This document shows positions 1 through 5,350 of a stretch of 6,411 nt of DNA, one piece after another. The stretch is from Candidatus Portnoybacteria bacterium CG_4_9_14_3_um_filter_43_11 (GTDB taxonomy: Bacteria; Patescibacteriota; Minisyncoccia; Portnoybacterales; UBA2143). Made by a program: the position numbers and the translations under genes. The stretch spans positions 1 to 6,411 of the forward strand of contig PFWG01000061.1 in assembly GCA_002791035.1 (NCBI GenBank). The letters run 5' to 3'. The notes beneath the pieces were generated by a model. The model was not told the DNA's origin. It ran no database searches and saw only the letters and a program-made list of their open reading frames with translations. Every line of letters starts with the position of its first letter. Position 1 is the first letter of the stretch.

Positions 1-173
1 TTATAAAGAATAAAAGTTTTTAAATTTTTTTAAATTGCCACCAAAATATGTCATATAACTCGTTTTTATACGATGTATTTTCGTAATTTAAGTTAAAAAT
101 TGTATATTATGTGAAGTTATATTAATCTTTAACTATATAAAACTAACTACATTTTAATACTTTTCAAGAAAAT
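1..173. other. A+T-rich non-coding leader of the recombinase gene
   Basis: This stretch has no credible reading frame and consists almost entirely of A and T, with repeated T-runs ending in AAATT near 17-36 and short inverted motifs such as ATAC/GTAT around 69-78. It leads into the recombinase gene at 174. I could not find a convincing promoter: several TATA-like hexamers (118-123, 134-139) lack a good -35 partner. The one structured element is the dif-like motif listed separately. The composition contrasts clearly with the region right of 1115. Confidence 0.6.
90..117 (+). other. possible dif-like Xer recombination site
   Basis: Positions 101-117 read TGTATA followed by TTATGTGAAGT. From memory, the E. 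coli dif site has the central hexamer TGTATA followed by the XerD arm TTATGTTAAAT. The two agree at 15 of 17 positions, including an unbroken TGTATATTATGT. The left 11-bp arm (90-100, AAGTTAAAAAT) resembles known XerC arms only poorly. The motif lies 56 bp upstream of a Xer-type recombinase gene, an arrangement known for single-recombinase systems such as XerS/difSL. The surroundings are very A+T-rich, so a chance match is possible. Confidence 0.35.
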
Positions 174-986
174 ATGCAAAAACAATTAGATCATACTGAA
201 CGAGAACTAAAAATCAGAAATTACAGTTCCAAAACTGTAAAAAGCTACCTTTATGGCTTACGAGAATATTTTTCATTCAAAAAAGAAAATTTTGAAATGC
301 TAAATCAAGATAACATCAGAGATTTTCTTTTACATTATGAACAAAAAGGCATTTCCGCCCAAAGCAGAAATTTGTTTCTGAATACTATCAAGTTTTATTA
401 CCGAAGCGTTGTCGGAATAAATCAAAAGATTGAAATTCGGTCAGCAAAAAAGAATAAAAGCTTGCCCGTTGTGCTATCTAGAAACGATATCAAGAGAATT
501 CTTAACTCAACACAAAACCCAAAACACAAACTTTTATTATCACTTGCCTATGGCGCGGGACTTCGGGTTAGCGAAGTTATCGCATTGAAAGTAGGAGATA
601 TTGATCTTAATGAACTAACTATTCACATCAAACAAGCAAAGGGGAAGAAAGACAGAATCAGCGTTTTACCTGAAAAATTAGTAAATGACATCAAAAAACT
701 AGCCGCCGGAAAAGTGGGCAGTGATTTTGTTTTTGCCAGCGAGCGCGGCGGGAAATTAACAACAAGAACCGCTCAAAAGGTTTTTGAAAATTCTTTGAAA
801 AAAGCTGGAGTACAAAAAGAGGCAACCTTTCATAGTTTGCGTCACAGTTTTGCAACACATCTTCTTGAAAACGGTGTTGATGTTCGTTATGTACAAGAAC
901 TGCTTGGTCATCAAAATATTAGAACAACTCAAATATATACACATGTAACGAATCCCAAAATTAAAAACATTAAAAGTCCGTTATGA
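174..986 (+). CDS. Xer-type tyrosine recombinase / integrase
   Basis: This 270-residue protein is a complete tyrosine recombinase, which cuts and rejoins DNA through a 3'-phosphotyrosine link. The N-terminal half (about 1-85) is a SAM-like core-binding domain of the kind found in XerC/XerD and integron integrases (KTVKSYLYGLREYFSF). The catalytic domain carries the expected residues: R131 in GAGLRVSE, K156 in AKGKKDR, H220 and R223 in HSLRH, H246 in LLGHQ, and the nucleophile Y255 in YTHV. Length and lack of an extra N-terminal arm-binding domain fit Xer or integron-like enzymes better than typical phage integrases. The ATG at 174 is the only sensible start, with only a weak AAGAAA upstream. 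The gene is richer in A+T than murD, murC and ftsH, suggesting a different history. It could resolve chromosome dimers or mobilise an element; the sequence alone does not decide. Confidence 0.93.
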   Translation: MQKQLDHTERELKIRNYSSKTVKSYLYGLREYFSFKKENFEMLNQDNIRDFLLHYEQKGISAQSRNLFLNTIKFYYRSVVGINQKIEIRSAKKNKSLPVVLSRNDIKRILNSTQNPKHKLLLSLAYGAGLRVSEVIALKVGDIDLNELTIHIKQAKGKKDRISVLPEKLVNDIKKLAAGKVGSDFVFASERGGKLTTRTAQKVFENSLKKAGVQKEATFHSLRHSFATHLLENGVDVRYVQELLGHQNIRTTQIYTHVTNPKIKNIKSPL

Positions 987-1015
987 TCAAAATGAGGGAA
1001 ACCCGCTTTTGGCCA

Positions 1016-1033
1016 GCCCCGCAGTAACGGGGC
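1016..1033. repeat. short GC-rich hairpin
   Basis: GCCCCG (1016-1021) and CGGGGC (1028-1033) form a perfect 6-bp stem around the loop CAGTAA, starting 29 bp after the recombinase stop codon. It stands out in an A+T-rich setting. No T-run follows on the plus strand, so it is a poor intrinsic terminator for the recombinase gene. It may belong to the same unit as the larger hairpin at 1070-1096. Confidence 0.5.
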
Positions 1034-1069
1034 AAAGATAAAGAATTCCAATTTGCGCTTAAAAACGGC

Positions 1070-1096
1070 TGGCTCGCCCGCTACGCGGGCGAGCCA
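1070..1096. repeat. 12-bp perfect palindromic hairpin, possible tRNA-Ser terminator
   Basis: TGGCTCGCCCGC (1070-1081) and GCGGGCGAGCCA (1085-1096) pair perfectly around a 3-nt loop. On the minus strand the stem lies about 18 nt after the 3' end of tRNA-Ser and is followed, four bases later, by a run of five T (1061-1065 region). It could therefore stop tRNA-Ser transcription. The gap between stem and T-run is not ideal for a terminator, and the strong symmetry also suits a dispersed palindromic repeat or a recombinase-associated site. No second copy occurs in this window. Confidence 0.6.
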
Positions 1097-1114
1097 ATGA
1101 CTTCATTTCCTAAT

Positions 1115-1203
1115 TGGCGGAGAGAGAGGGATTCGAACCCCCGGTCCCAAAAAGAGACAGCGGTTTTCGAAACCGCCCCGTTCGGCCGCTCCGGCATCTC
1201 TCC
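1115..1203 (-). tRNA. tRNA-Ser (anticodon CGA)
   Basis: The minus strand folds as a class II tRNA with acceptor stem GGAGAGA/TCTCTCC, discriminator G and an encoded CCA (1115-1117). The anticodon stem GCGGT/ACCGC encloses the loop TTCGAAA, giving anticodon CGA (plus-strand 1167-1169), which reads UCG. The long variable arm and the GGTTCGAATCC T-arm are typical of serine tRNAs. A promoter lies just upstream (1213-1241) and a strong hairpin lies downstream (1070-1096). Its 3' end faces the recombinase gene, a common integration position for mobile elements. Confidence 0.95.
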
Positions 1204-1212
1204 TTATTGATT

Positions 1213-1241
1213 AAAATACCATTTTTAGATCATATGGTCAA
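1213..1241 (-). promoter_or_regulatory. promoter of tRNA-Ser, extended -10 type
   Basis: On the minus strand, TTGACC (1236-1241) matches the -35 consensus at five of six bases. It is separated by 17 bp from the -10 hexamer TATTTT (1213-1218). The spacer ends in TGG, giving an extended -10 element (TGnTATTTT). The predicted start is one to three bases from the tRNA 5' end at 1203. The same geometry appears before tRNA-Ala (5312-5340). Confidence 0.6.
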
Positions 1242-1260
1242 TTTCCTGAAAGTCAGGTTT

Positions 1261-1335
1261 TGGTGGGCAAGACAGGATTTGAACCTGTGACTCCTGCGAT
1301 GTAAGCGCAGTACTCTGCCGCTGAGTTACTTGCCC
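1261..1335 (-). tRNA. tRNA-Val (anticodon TAC)
   Basis: The minus strand folds as a standard 75-nt tRNA including the encoded CCA (1261-1263). The acceptor stem is GGGCAAG/CTTGCCC with discriminator A, the D stem is ACTC/GAGT, and the T arm is ACAGG-TTCAAAT-CCTGT. The anticodon stem CTGCG/CGCAG holds the loop CTTACAT, so the anticodon is TAC (plus-strand 1301-1303), reading GUA and related valine codons. It is the first of two tandem minus-strand tRNA genes. A 57-nt spacer with its own promoter separates it from tRNA-Ser. Confidence 0.95.
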
Positions 1336-1346
1336 CAATTAGATTC

Positions 1347-1375
1347 ACCCTACCATAAATTAAAGAAATTTTCCA
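1347..1375 (-). promoter_or_regulatory. possible promoter of tRNA-Val(TAC)
   Basis: On the minus strand, TGGAAA (1370-1375; four of six matches to the -35 consensus) is followed after 17 bp by TAGGGT (1347-1352), preceded by TGG as an extended -10. The hexamer is weak, but the distance to the tRNA 5' end (11 nt) and the ATGGTA sequence around the -10 resemble the tRNA-Ser promoter. Only the shared geometry makes it worth listing. Confidence 0.35.
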
Positions 1376-1381
1376 GTTGTT

Positions 1382-1409
1382 TTGGTTGCTAAATTTTTTG
1401 GAATATATT
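1382..1409 (+). promoter_or_regulatory. possible promoter of murD-murC
   Basis: The -10-like hexamer TATATT (1404-1409; five of six consensus bases) lies 16 bp after a weak -35-like TTGGTT (1382-1387). Transcription would begin near 1415-1417, only a few bases before the murD ATG at 1421. The murD message would then have almost no leader. Confidence 0.35.
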
Positions 1410-1420
1410 AGATTTTAAGA

Positions 1421-2734
1421 ATGGACAAAAAAGAATACAGTCATTTTTTTAAGGACAAAAAAATTACTCTGATGGGATTGGGTCTTTTGGGGCGCGGCAT
1501 TAATGTGGCGAAATTTTTAGCCAAAAATTGGGCGCCGCTGACCATCACCGACCTAAAGACAGAAAACGAACTGAAGCCGTCTCTAAAAGAGTTGAAGCGA
1601 TTCAAAAATATCAAGTATGTTTTGGGTCGGCACCGCTTAATTGATTTTAGAAACCGCGACATAGTCATCAAAGCTGCCGGTGTTCCTTTCGATTCGCCCT
1701 ATATCAAAGAAGCGGAAAAGAACGAAATTCCGGTTGAGATGGACGCTTCTTTATTTGCCAAAATTTCTCAAGCAAAAATTATCGGCATTACCGGTACGCG
1801 GGGAAAATCCACCGTCACCGATATTATCTATCAAATCCTTAAGTCCACTGGCCGAAAAGTTTTTCTGGGCGGCAATGTCCGGGGCATTGCCACTTTGCCG
1901 CTTTTGGAAAAAATTAAGCCTGGCGTTTGGGTGGTTTTAGAATTGGATTCCTGGCAATTGCATGGGTTTGGCGATTCAAAAATTAGCCCTCATATCGCTG
2001 TCTTTACCAATTTCTTGCCTGACCATTTGAACTATTACAGAAACAGCATGAAGAGGTATTTTAGCGACAAAGCCAATATTTTCAAGTATCAGACGAAAAA
2101 GGATTATTTAATTGTCAGTCGCCAGGCCGAGCAAGAAATTAAAAAGAGATTTAAGGGAGAGATAAAAAGCAGAATGCTGGACGCGCCGGACAAAAAATGG
2201 CTGACTAAACTAATCGGTCGGCACAATCAAGTCAATATCTCTTTGGCGGCGGCGGCCCTGACAGCGGCGGGAATAAAAGAATCGGCTATCGCCAAGTTTG
2301 TTAAAAACTACGCCGGCCTGCCCGGCCGAATGGAATTTGTCGGAGAATTTGACGGAATAAAATATTACAATGATACCAACGCCACCACGCCGGAGGCGGC
2401 GATAGCGGCCCTCCAATCATTTAAACGGAAAGTTGTTTTGATTGCCGGCGGAAGTGACAAGAATCTTGATTTTGGCCAAATGGCGGAAGCGATAAAAAAG
2501 AAAACCAAGGCGCTAATTTTGGTTAAAGGCGCCGGGACGGAAAGATTAATTAAGCATCTCAAAAGGCATTCTTTCATGCTGGCGGAGGATATGAATGAAG
2601 CGATCAAAAAAGCGCGGGAATTTTGCCGGAAAGGCGATACTGTTCTTCTATCTCCGGGGGCGGCCAGCTTCGGCGTTTTTAAAAACGAGTATGACCGGGG
2701 GGAGCAATTCAACTATTATGTTCAAAAACGCTAA
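1421..2734 (+). CDS. murD: UDP-N-acetylmuramoyl-L-alanine--D-glutamate ligase (MurD)
   Basis: MurD is a cytoplasmic ATP-dependent ligase that adds D-glutamate to UDP-MurNAc-L-Ala during peptidoglycan precursor synthesis. The protein has 437 residues, normal for the family. Residues 14-110 form the N-terminal UDP-binding Rossmann domain (ITLMGLGLLGRG). The ATP-binding P-loop is GITGTRGKST (122-131). H202 in LPDHLNYY and K217, fifteen residues later, match the spacing of the metal-binding His and carbamylated Lys of E. coli MurD. GRHNQVNISLAAAA (266-279) opens the C-terminal part, and SPGAASFGVFKNEYDRG (411-427) is the MurD-type glutamate-binding end. Some motifs differ from textbook MurD: ELDSWQL replaces ELSSFQL, LPGRME replaces LPHRxE, and NDTNAT replaces NDSKAT. 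It overlaps murC by 17 bp, so the two are very likely co-transcribed. No clear ribosome-binding site precedes the ATG. Confidence 0.93.
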   Translation: MDKKEYSHFFKDKKITLMGLGLLGRGINVAKFLAKNWAPLTITDLKTENELKPSLKELKRFKNIKYVLGRHRLIDFRNRDIVIKAAGVPFDSPYIKEAEKNEIPVEMDASLFAKISQAKIIGITGTRGKSTVTDIIYQILKSTGRKVFLGGNVRGIATLPLLEKIKPGVWVVLELDSWQLHGFGDSKISPHIAVFTNFLPDHLNYYRNSMKRYFSDKANIFKYQTKKDYLIVSRQAEQEIKKRFKGEIKSRMLDAPDKKWLTKLIGRHNQVNISLAAAALTAAGIKESAIAKFVKNYAGLPGRMEFVGEFDGIKYYNDTNATTPEAAIAALQSFKRKVVLIAGGSDKNLDFGQMAEAIKKKTKALILVKGAGTERLIKHLKRHSFMLAEDMNEAIKKAREFCRKGDTVLLSPGAASFGVFKNEYDRGEQFNYYVQKR

Positions 2735-4016
2735 AAAAATTCACTTTATCGGCATCGGCGGCATCGGTGTTTCGGCTCTGGCTAAAATGGCGCTTTTGCT
2801 CGGCAAAAAGGTTTCCGGCTCGGATTTATCTGCCGGGGAGGCGTTTGAGCGGATTAAGAAATTGGGCGCCAAAGTTTCTCTCGGCCACAAAAAATCTAAT
2901 CTGTCAAAAGATGCCGACATGGTAATTTACTCTCCGGCTGTGAGAGAAGATAATCCGGAGATATTGAAGGCCAAAGAGTTGAAAATTTCCCTTTATTCCT
3001 ATCCCGAAACGCTGGGATTGATTTCAAAAGACAAATATACCATTGCTGTTTCCGGCACTCACGGCAAAACCACGACCACAGCGATGATTTCAGAAATCAT
3101 GATTTCAGCCGGGGGAAAACCAACGGTGGTTATCGGCAGTTTTTTGAAAAAGCAAAAGGATAATTTTGTCTTAGGCCGAAGCCGCTATTTCATTGTTGAG
3201 GCCTGCGAATACAAAAAATCGTTTCTTAATCTTTCTCCCGATATTTTGGTTATTACCAACATAGACAATGACCATTTGGACTATTACAAAAATATTAGAA
3301 ATATCCAAAAGGCCTTTGGGCAAATGATTTCAAAAGTCTCGCCGGACGGTTTTATCGTTTGCGCTCCAAATGACCAAAATATCAAAGAAGCGATAAAATT
3401 TTCTAATCTTAGGGCGAAAATAGTTGACTATACTAAAGAGAAAATCAGTTTTAAATTGAAAGTTCCGGGCGAACACAATGTTTTAAACGCCAAGGCAGCG
3501 CTGGCAACGGTGGAATTAGCCGGCGTCAAAAAAGCGTCAGCGGAAAAATATTTAAAAAACTTTTCCGGTGTTTGGCGGAGATTTGAATACAAAGGAAAAG
3601 TTTACCCTGCCAAGCGGGGCGAAAAAGGCGCTTTGATTTATGATGACTATGGTCACCATCCGACTGAAATCAGAGCGACGCTAAAAGGCGCTCGCGAGCA
3701 ATTCCCCAATAAAAAAATCATTGTTGTTTTTCAGCCGCATCTCTATTCACGAACCAAACTTTTATTAAACGACTTCTCAAGGAGTTTTAACAGCGCCGAT
3801 GAAATTATTATCACCGATATTTACGCCGCCAGAGAGAAGGACGACGGCAGTATTCACGCCAAGGACTTGGCCGAAAAAATCACCAACGCCGTTTATATCA
3901 AAGATTTTTCCGAGATTAAAAAACGCCTTAAAAAAGAGGCGGATAAAGATACGGTTATTATCACTCTTGGGGCGGGGGATGTCTATAAAATCGGCGAGGG
4001 GATTAGAAATAAGTAG
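2718..4016 (+). CDS. murC: UDP-N-acetylmuramate--L-alanine ligase (MurC)
   Basis: MurC joins L-alanine to UDP-MurNAc using ATP, the first amino-acid addition in peptidoglycan precursor synthesis; its product is the MurD substrate. The 432-residue protein shows all three Mur ligase domains. IHFIGIGGIGVSALA (8-22) is the UDP-binding fold and SGTHGKTTTT (112-121) the P-loop. EACEYKKSFL (161-170) and TNIDNDHLDYY (180-190) belong to the central domain. GEHNVLNAKAALA (251-263), WRRFEYKG (286-293), DDYGHHPTEI (309-318), QPHLYSRT (339-346) and LGAGDVY (417-423) run to the C-terminus. The reading frame is open further upstream, but the family begins at KKIHFIGIGG, so the ATG at 2718 is preferred. GGAG at 2701-2704 is a possible but distant ribosome-binding site, and coupling to murD translation through the 17-bp overlap is likely. 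It is slightly short for the family but complete. Confidence 0.95.
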   Translation: MFKNAKKIHFIGIGGIGVSALAKMALLLGKKVSGSDLSAGEAFERIKKLGAKVSLGHKKSNLSKDADMVIYSPAVREDNPEILKAKELKISLYSYPETLGLISKDKYTIAVSGTHGKTTTTAMISEIMISAGGKPTVVIGSFLKKQKDNFVLGRSRYFIVEACEYKKSFLNLSPDILVITNIDNDHLDYYKNIRNIQKAFGQMISKVSPDGFIVCAPNDQNIKEAIKFSNLRAKIVDYTKEKISFKLKVPGEHNVLNAKAALATVELAGVKKASAEKYLKNFSGVWRRFEYKGKVYPAKRGEKGALIYDDYGHHPTEIRATLKGAREQFPNKKIIVVFQPHLYSRTKLLLNDFSRSFNSADEIIITDIYAAREKDDGSIHAKDLAEKITNAVYIKDFSEIKKRLKKEADKDTVIITLGAGDVYKIGEGIRNK

Positions 4017-4047
4017 GACAGGAATTAAAAAATCACGAAGTCCAGTT

Positions 4048-4134
4048 TGGTGCCCAGGGCGGGATTTGAACCCGCAAGGGCTTACGCCCACTACCACCTC
4101 AAAGTAGCGTGTCTGCCGATTTCACCACCTGGGC
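4048..4134 (-). tRNA. tRNA-Leu (anticodon GAG)
   Basis: The minus strand forms an 87-nt class II tRNA with acceptor stem GCCCAGG/CCTGGGC, discriminator A and encoded CCA (4048-4050). The anticodon stem CTACT/GGTAG (one T-G pair) holds the loop TTGAGGT, so the anticodon is GAG (plus-strand 4098-4100), reading CUC and CUU. A long variable arm and GGTTCAAATCC T-arm fit leucine. It starts four bases after the rplS stop codon with no room for a promoter, so it is probably released from the rplS transcript by processing. Its 3' end faces the end of murC, 31 bp away. I saw no good hairpin terminator there, only a six-T run near 4027-4032 on the minus strand. Confidence 0.95.
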
Positions 4135-4138
4135 CGGA

Positions 4139-4531
4139 TTATTTTTCCGATGCTTTCTTTTTAGAAACAGGTTTTTTGGCTGGTTTATCTTTGATTTCTT
4201 TGAGCCGGGCTTCTTTGGCTGATTTTTCCCGGATATAGTAGAGTTTTGCCCGACGGACCTTGTGTTTTCTGACCACTTCAATTTTTTCAATAACAGGGGA
4301 ATGGACCGGGAAAATTCTTTCCACGCCGAAACCGCCGCTGACTTTTCTGACGGTGATAGTGGAATTGATTCCCTGTCCGTGTTTTCGGGCGATAACTAAG
4401 CCCTCAAAAATTTGGATTCTTTGCTTGTCGCCTTCTTTGATTTTCTGATGGACCCGGACAGCATAGCCGGTTCTTATTTCGGGAATATCCTTTCTTTCTT
4501 GGGCTCGGTTAAATTTATCTAATTTATTCAT
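4139..4531 (-). CDS. rplS: 50S ribosomal protein L19
   Basis: L19 is a protein of the large ribosomal subunit located near the interface with the small subunit. The 130-residue product carries the family core: IPEIRTGYAVRVHQKIKEG (16-34), IQIFEGLVIARKHG (39-52), TVRKVSGGFGVERIFPVHSP (60-79) and VRRAKLYYIRE (92-102). E. coli L19 ends shortly after the last motif; here a lysine-rich tail (about 112-130) extends further. The ATG overlaps the last 8 bp of the upstream pseudouridine synthase gene, so translation is probably coupled; only an A-rich AAGAAA sequence precedes the start. tRNA-Leu follows after 4 nt. In many bacteria rplS sits with rpsP, rimM and trmD; those genes are not beside it here. 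Confidence 0.97.
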   Translation of the reverse strand: MNKLDKFNRAQERKDIPEIRTGYAVRVHQKIKEGDKQRIQIFEGLVIARKHGQGINSTITVRKVSGGFGVERIFPVHSPVIEKIEVVRKHKVRRAKLYYIREKSAKEARLKEIKDKPAKKPVSKKKASEK

Positions 4532-5222
4532 TTTCTTTTTTCAGTTTATCTAAAACCTTCCTCAAGTCGTCGGGAAGCTCGGATTGGAACTCAACCATCT
4601 TACCATTTAGCAATTGAAATTTCAAGTAGAAAGCGTGAAGAAACTGCCTAGTCAGGTCGGAAGGCGGGGTCTGCCTTTTGAACTGGTACTGCTTGTCTCC
4701 GGCAACGGGATGTCCGATGGAGGCCAGATGGACTCTGATTTGGTGGGTCCGGCCGGTTTTGGGCTTGGCCTCCAAGAGGGTATAGCCATTAAAATATTCT
4801 CTGACTTGGTATTCCGTCCAGGCCGGCTTTGATTTTTCGTCTAATAGAGCGCTTCTTTTGCGGTGGTCTTTTTTGGACGCGCTGATTGACTTGGTGATAG
4901 TTCCTTTTTTATCTTTAACATGGCCAAAAACCAGCGCCAAGTATTTTTTTTCAATTGTTCTTTCTTGGAATTGCCGTTTGATAAAGTTGAAAGCCGGATT
5001 ATTTCTGGCAACAATGAGCAGACCGGAGGTGTCTTTGTCCAAGCGATGAACAATGCCGGGACGGAGCGGGTCTTCGCCGATGTTTTTGATTTCTGGAAAT
5101 TGTTTTAAAAGAAGATTGGTCAAAGTGTTTTTTTGTTCCGAATTGGCCGGGTGGACATTGATTCCGGCCGGTTTATCAATGACTAAAATATTTTCATCCC
5201 GATAGATAATGTTGATTTTCAT
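4524..5222 (-). CDS. RluA-family RNA pseudouridine synthase
   Basis: Enzymes of this family convert specific uridines in rRNA or tRNA to pseudouridine. The 232-residue protein starts directly in the catalytic domain (YRDENILVIDKPAGINVHP, 7-25). Motif II is HRLDKDTSGLLIVA (59-72) with D62 as the likely catalytic aspartate, and GRTHQIRVHLASIGHPVAGD (157-176) follows. There is no S4 RNA-binding domain before it, so in size and layout it resembles E. coli RluA rather than RluC or RluD. The substrate position cannot be read from sequence. The reading frame is open upstream through tRNA-Ala, but that part is tRNA sequence, so the ATG at 5222-5220 is the start. It lies five bases after the tRNA-Ala 3' end and has no ribosome-binding site. 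Its stop overlaps rplS by 8 bp, placing it in one transcript with L19. Confidence 0.9.
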   Translation of the reverse strand: MKINIIYRDENILVIDKPAGINVHPANSEQKNTLTNLLLKQFPEIKNIGEDPLRPGIVHRLDKDTSGLLIVARNNPAFNFIKRQFQERTIEKKYLALVFGHVKDKKGTITKSISASKKDHRKRSALLDEKSKPAWTEYQVREYFNGYTLLEAKPKTGRTHQIRVHLASIGHPVAGDKQYQFKRQTPPSDLTRQFLHAFYLKFQLLNGKMVEFQSELPDDLRKVLDKLKKENE

Positions 5223-5227
5223 AATAG

Positions 5228-5300
5228 TGGAGATAGCCGGATTCGAACCGGCGGCCTCCGCATTGCAAATGCGATGCTCTACCAACTGAGCTATATCCCC
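5228..5300 (-). tRNA. tRNA-Ala (anticodon TGC)
   Basis: The minus strand forms a 73-nt tRNA with acceptor stem GGGGATA/TATCTCC containing the G3-U70 pair, the main alanine identity element. The anticodon stem TCGCA/TGCGG holds the loop TTTGCAA, giving anticodon TGC (plus-strand 5265-5267). The discriminator is A and CCA is not encoded: the next bases are CTA, so CCA must be added after processing. A promoter lies immediately upstream (5312-5340). The start codon of the pseudouridine synthase follows after five bases. Confidence 0.95.
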
Positions 5301-5311
5301 CTGATAGCCAT

Positions 5312-5340
5312 AAAATAACAGGATTTTGGCAAAATGGCAA
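5312..5340 (-). promoter_or_regulatory. promoter of the tRNA-Ala / synthase / rplS / tRNA-Leu unit
   Basis: On the minus strand, TTGCCA (5335-5340; five of six matches to the -35 consensus) is followed after exactly 17 bp by TATTTT (5312-5317). TGT precedes it as an extended -10. The -10 ends 11 nt before the tRNA-Ala 5' end. The element sits between the terminator-like hairpin (5351-5385) and tRNA-Ala, where an independent promoter is expected. Its -10 hexamer is identical to that of tRNA-Ser. Confidence 0.6.
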
Positions 5341-5350
5341 GGCAAATTTA

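Noticed and set aside
987..1114. Integron attC sites next to the recombinase
   Set aside because: I could not find paired GTTRRRY/RYYYAAC core sites around the hairpins; the hairpins alone do not make an attC site.
1204..1260. Small hairpin CCTGA-AAG-TCAGG between the tRNA genes as a terminator for tRNA-Val
   Set aside because: The stem has only 5 bp with no T-run directly after it, and it lies just upstream of the tRNA-Ser promoter; too weak to call.
1680..1940. Overlapping and antisense open frames within murD, murC, rplS and the synthase
   Set aside because: They are shadows of conserved genes in other frames and show no recognisable domain.
2595..2717. Longer N-terminus for MurC starting inside murD
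   Set aside because: The extra residues resemble no MurC domain and overlap the conserved end of murD in another frame; the family start matches the ATG at 2718.
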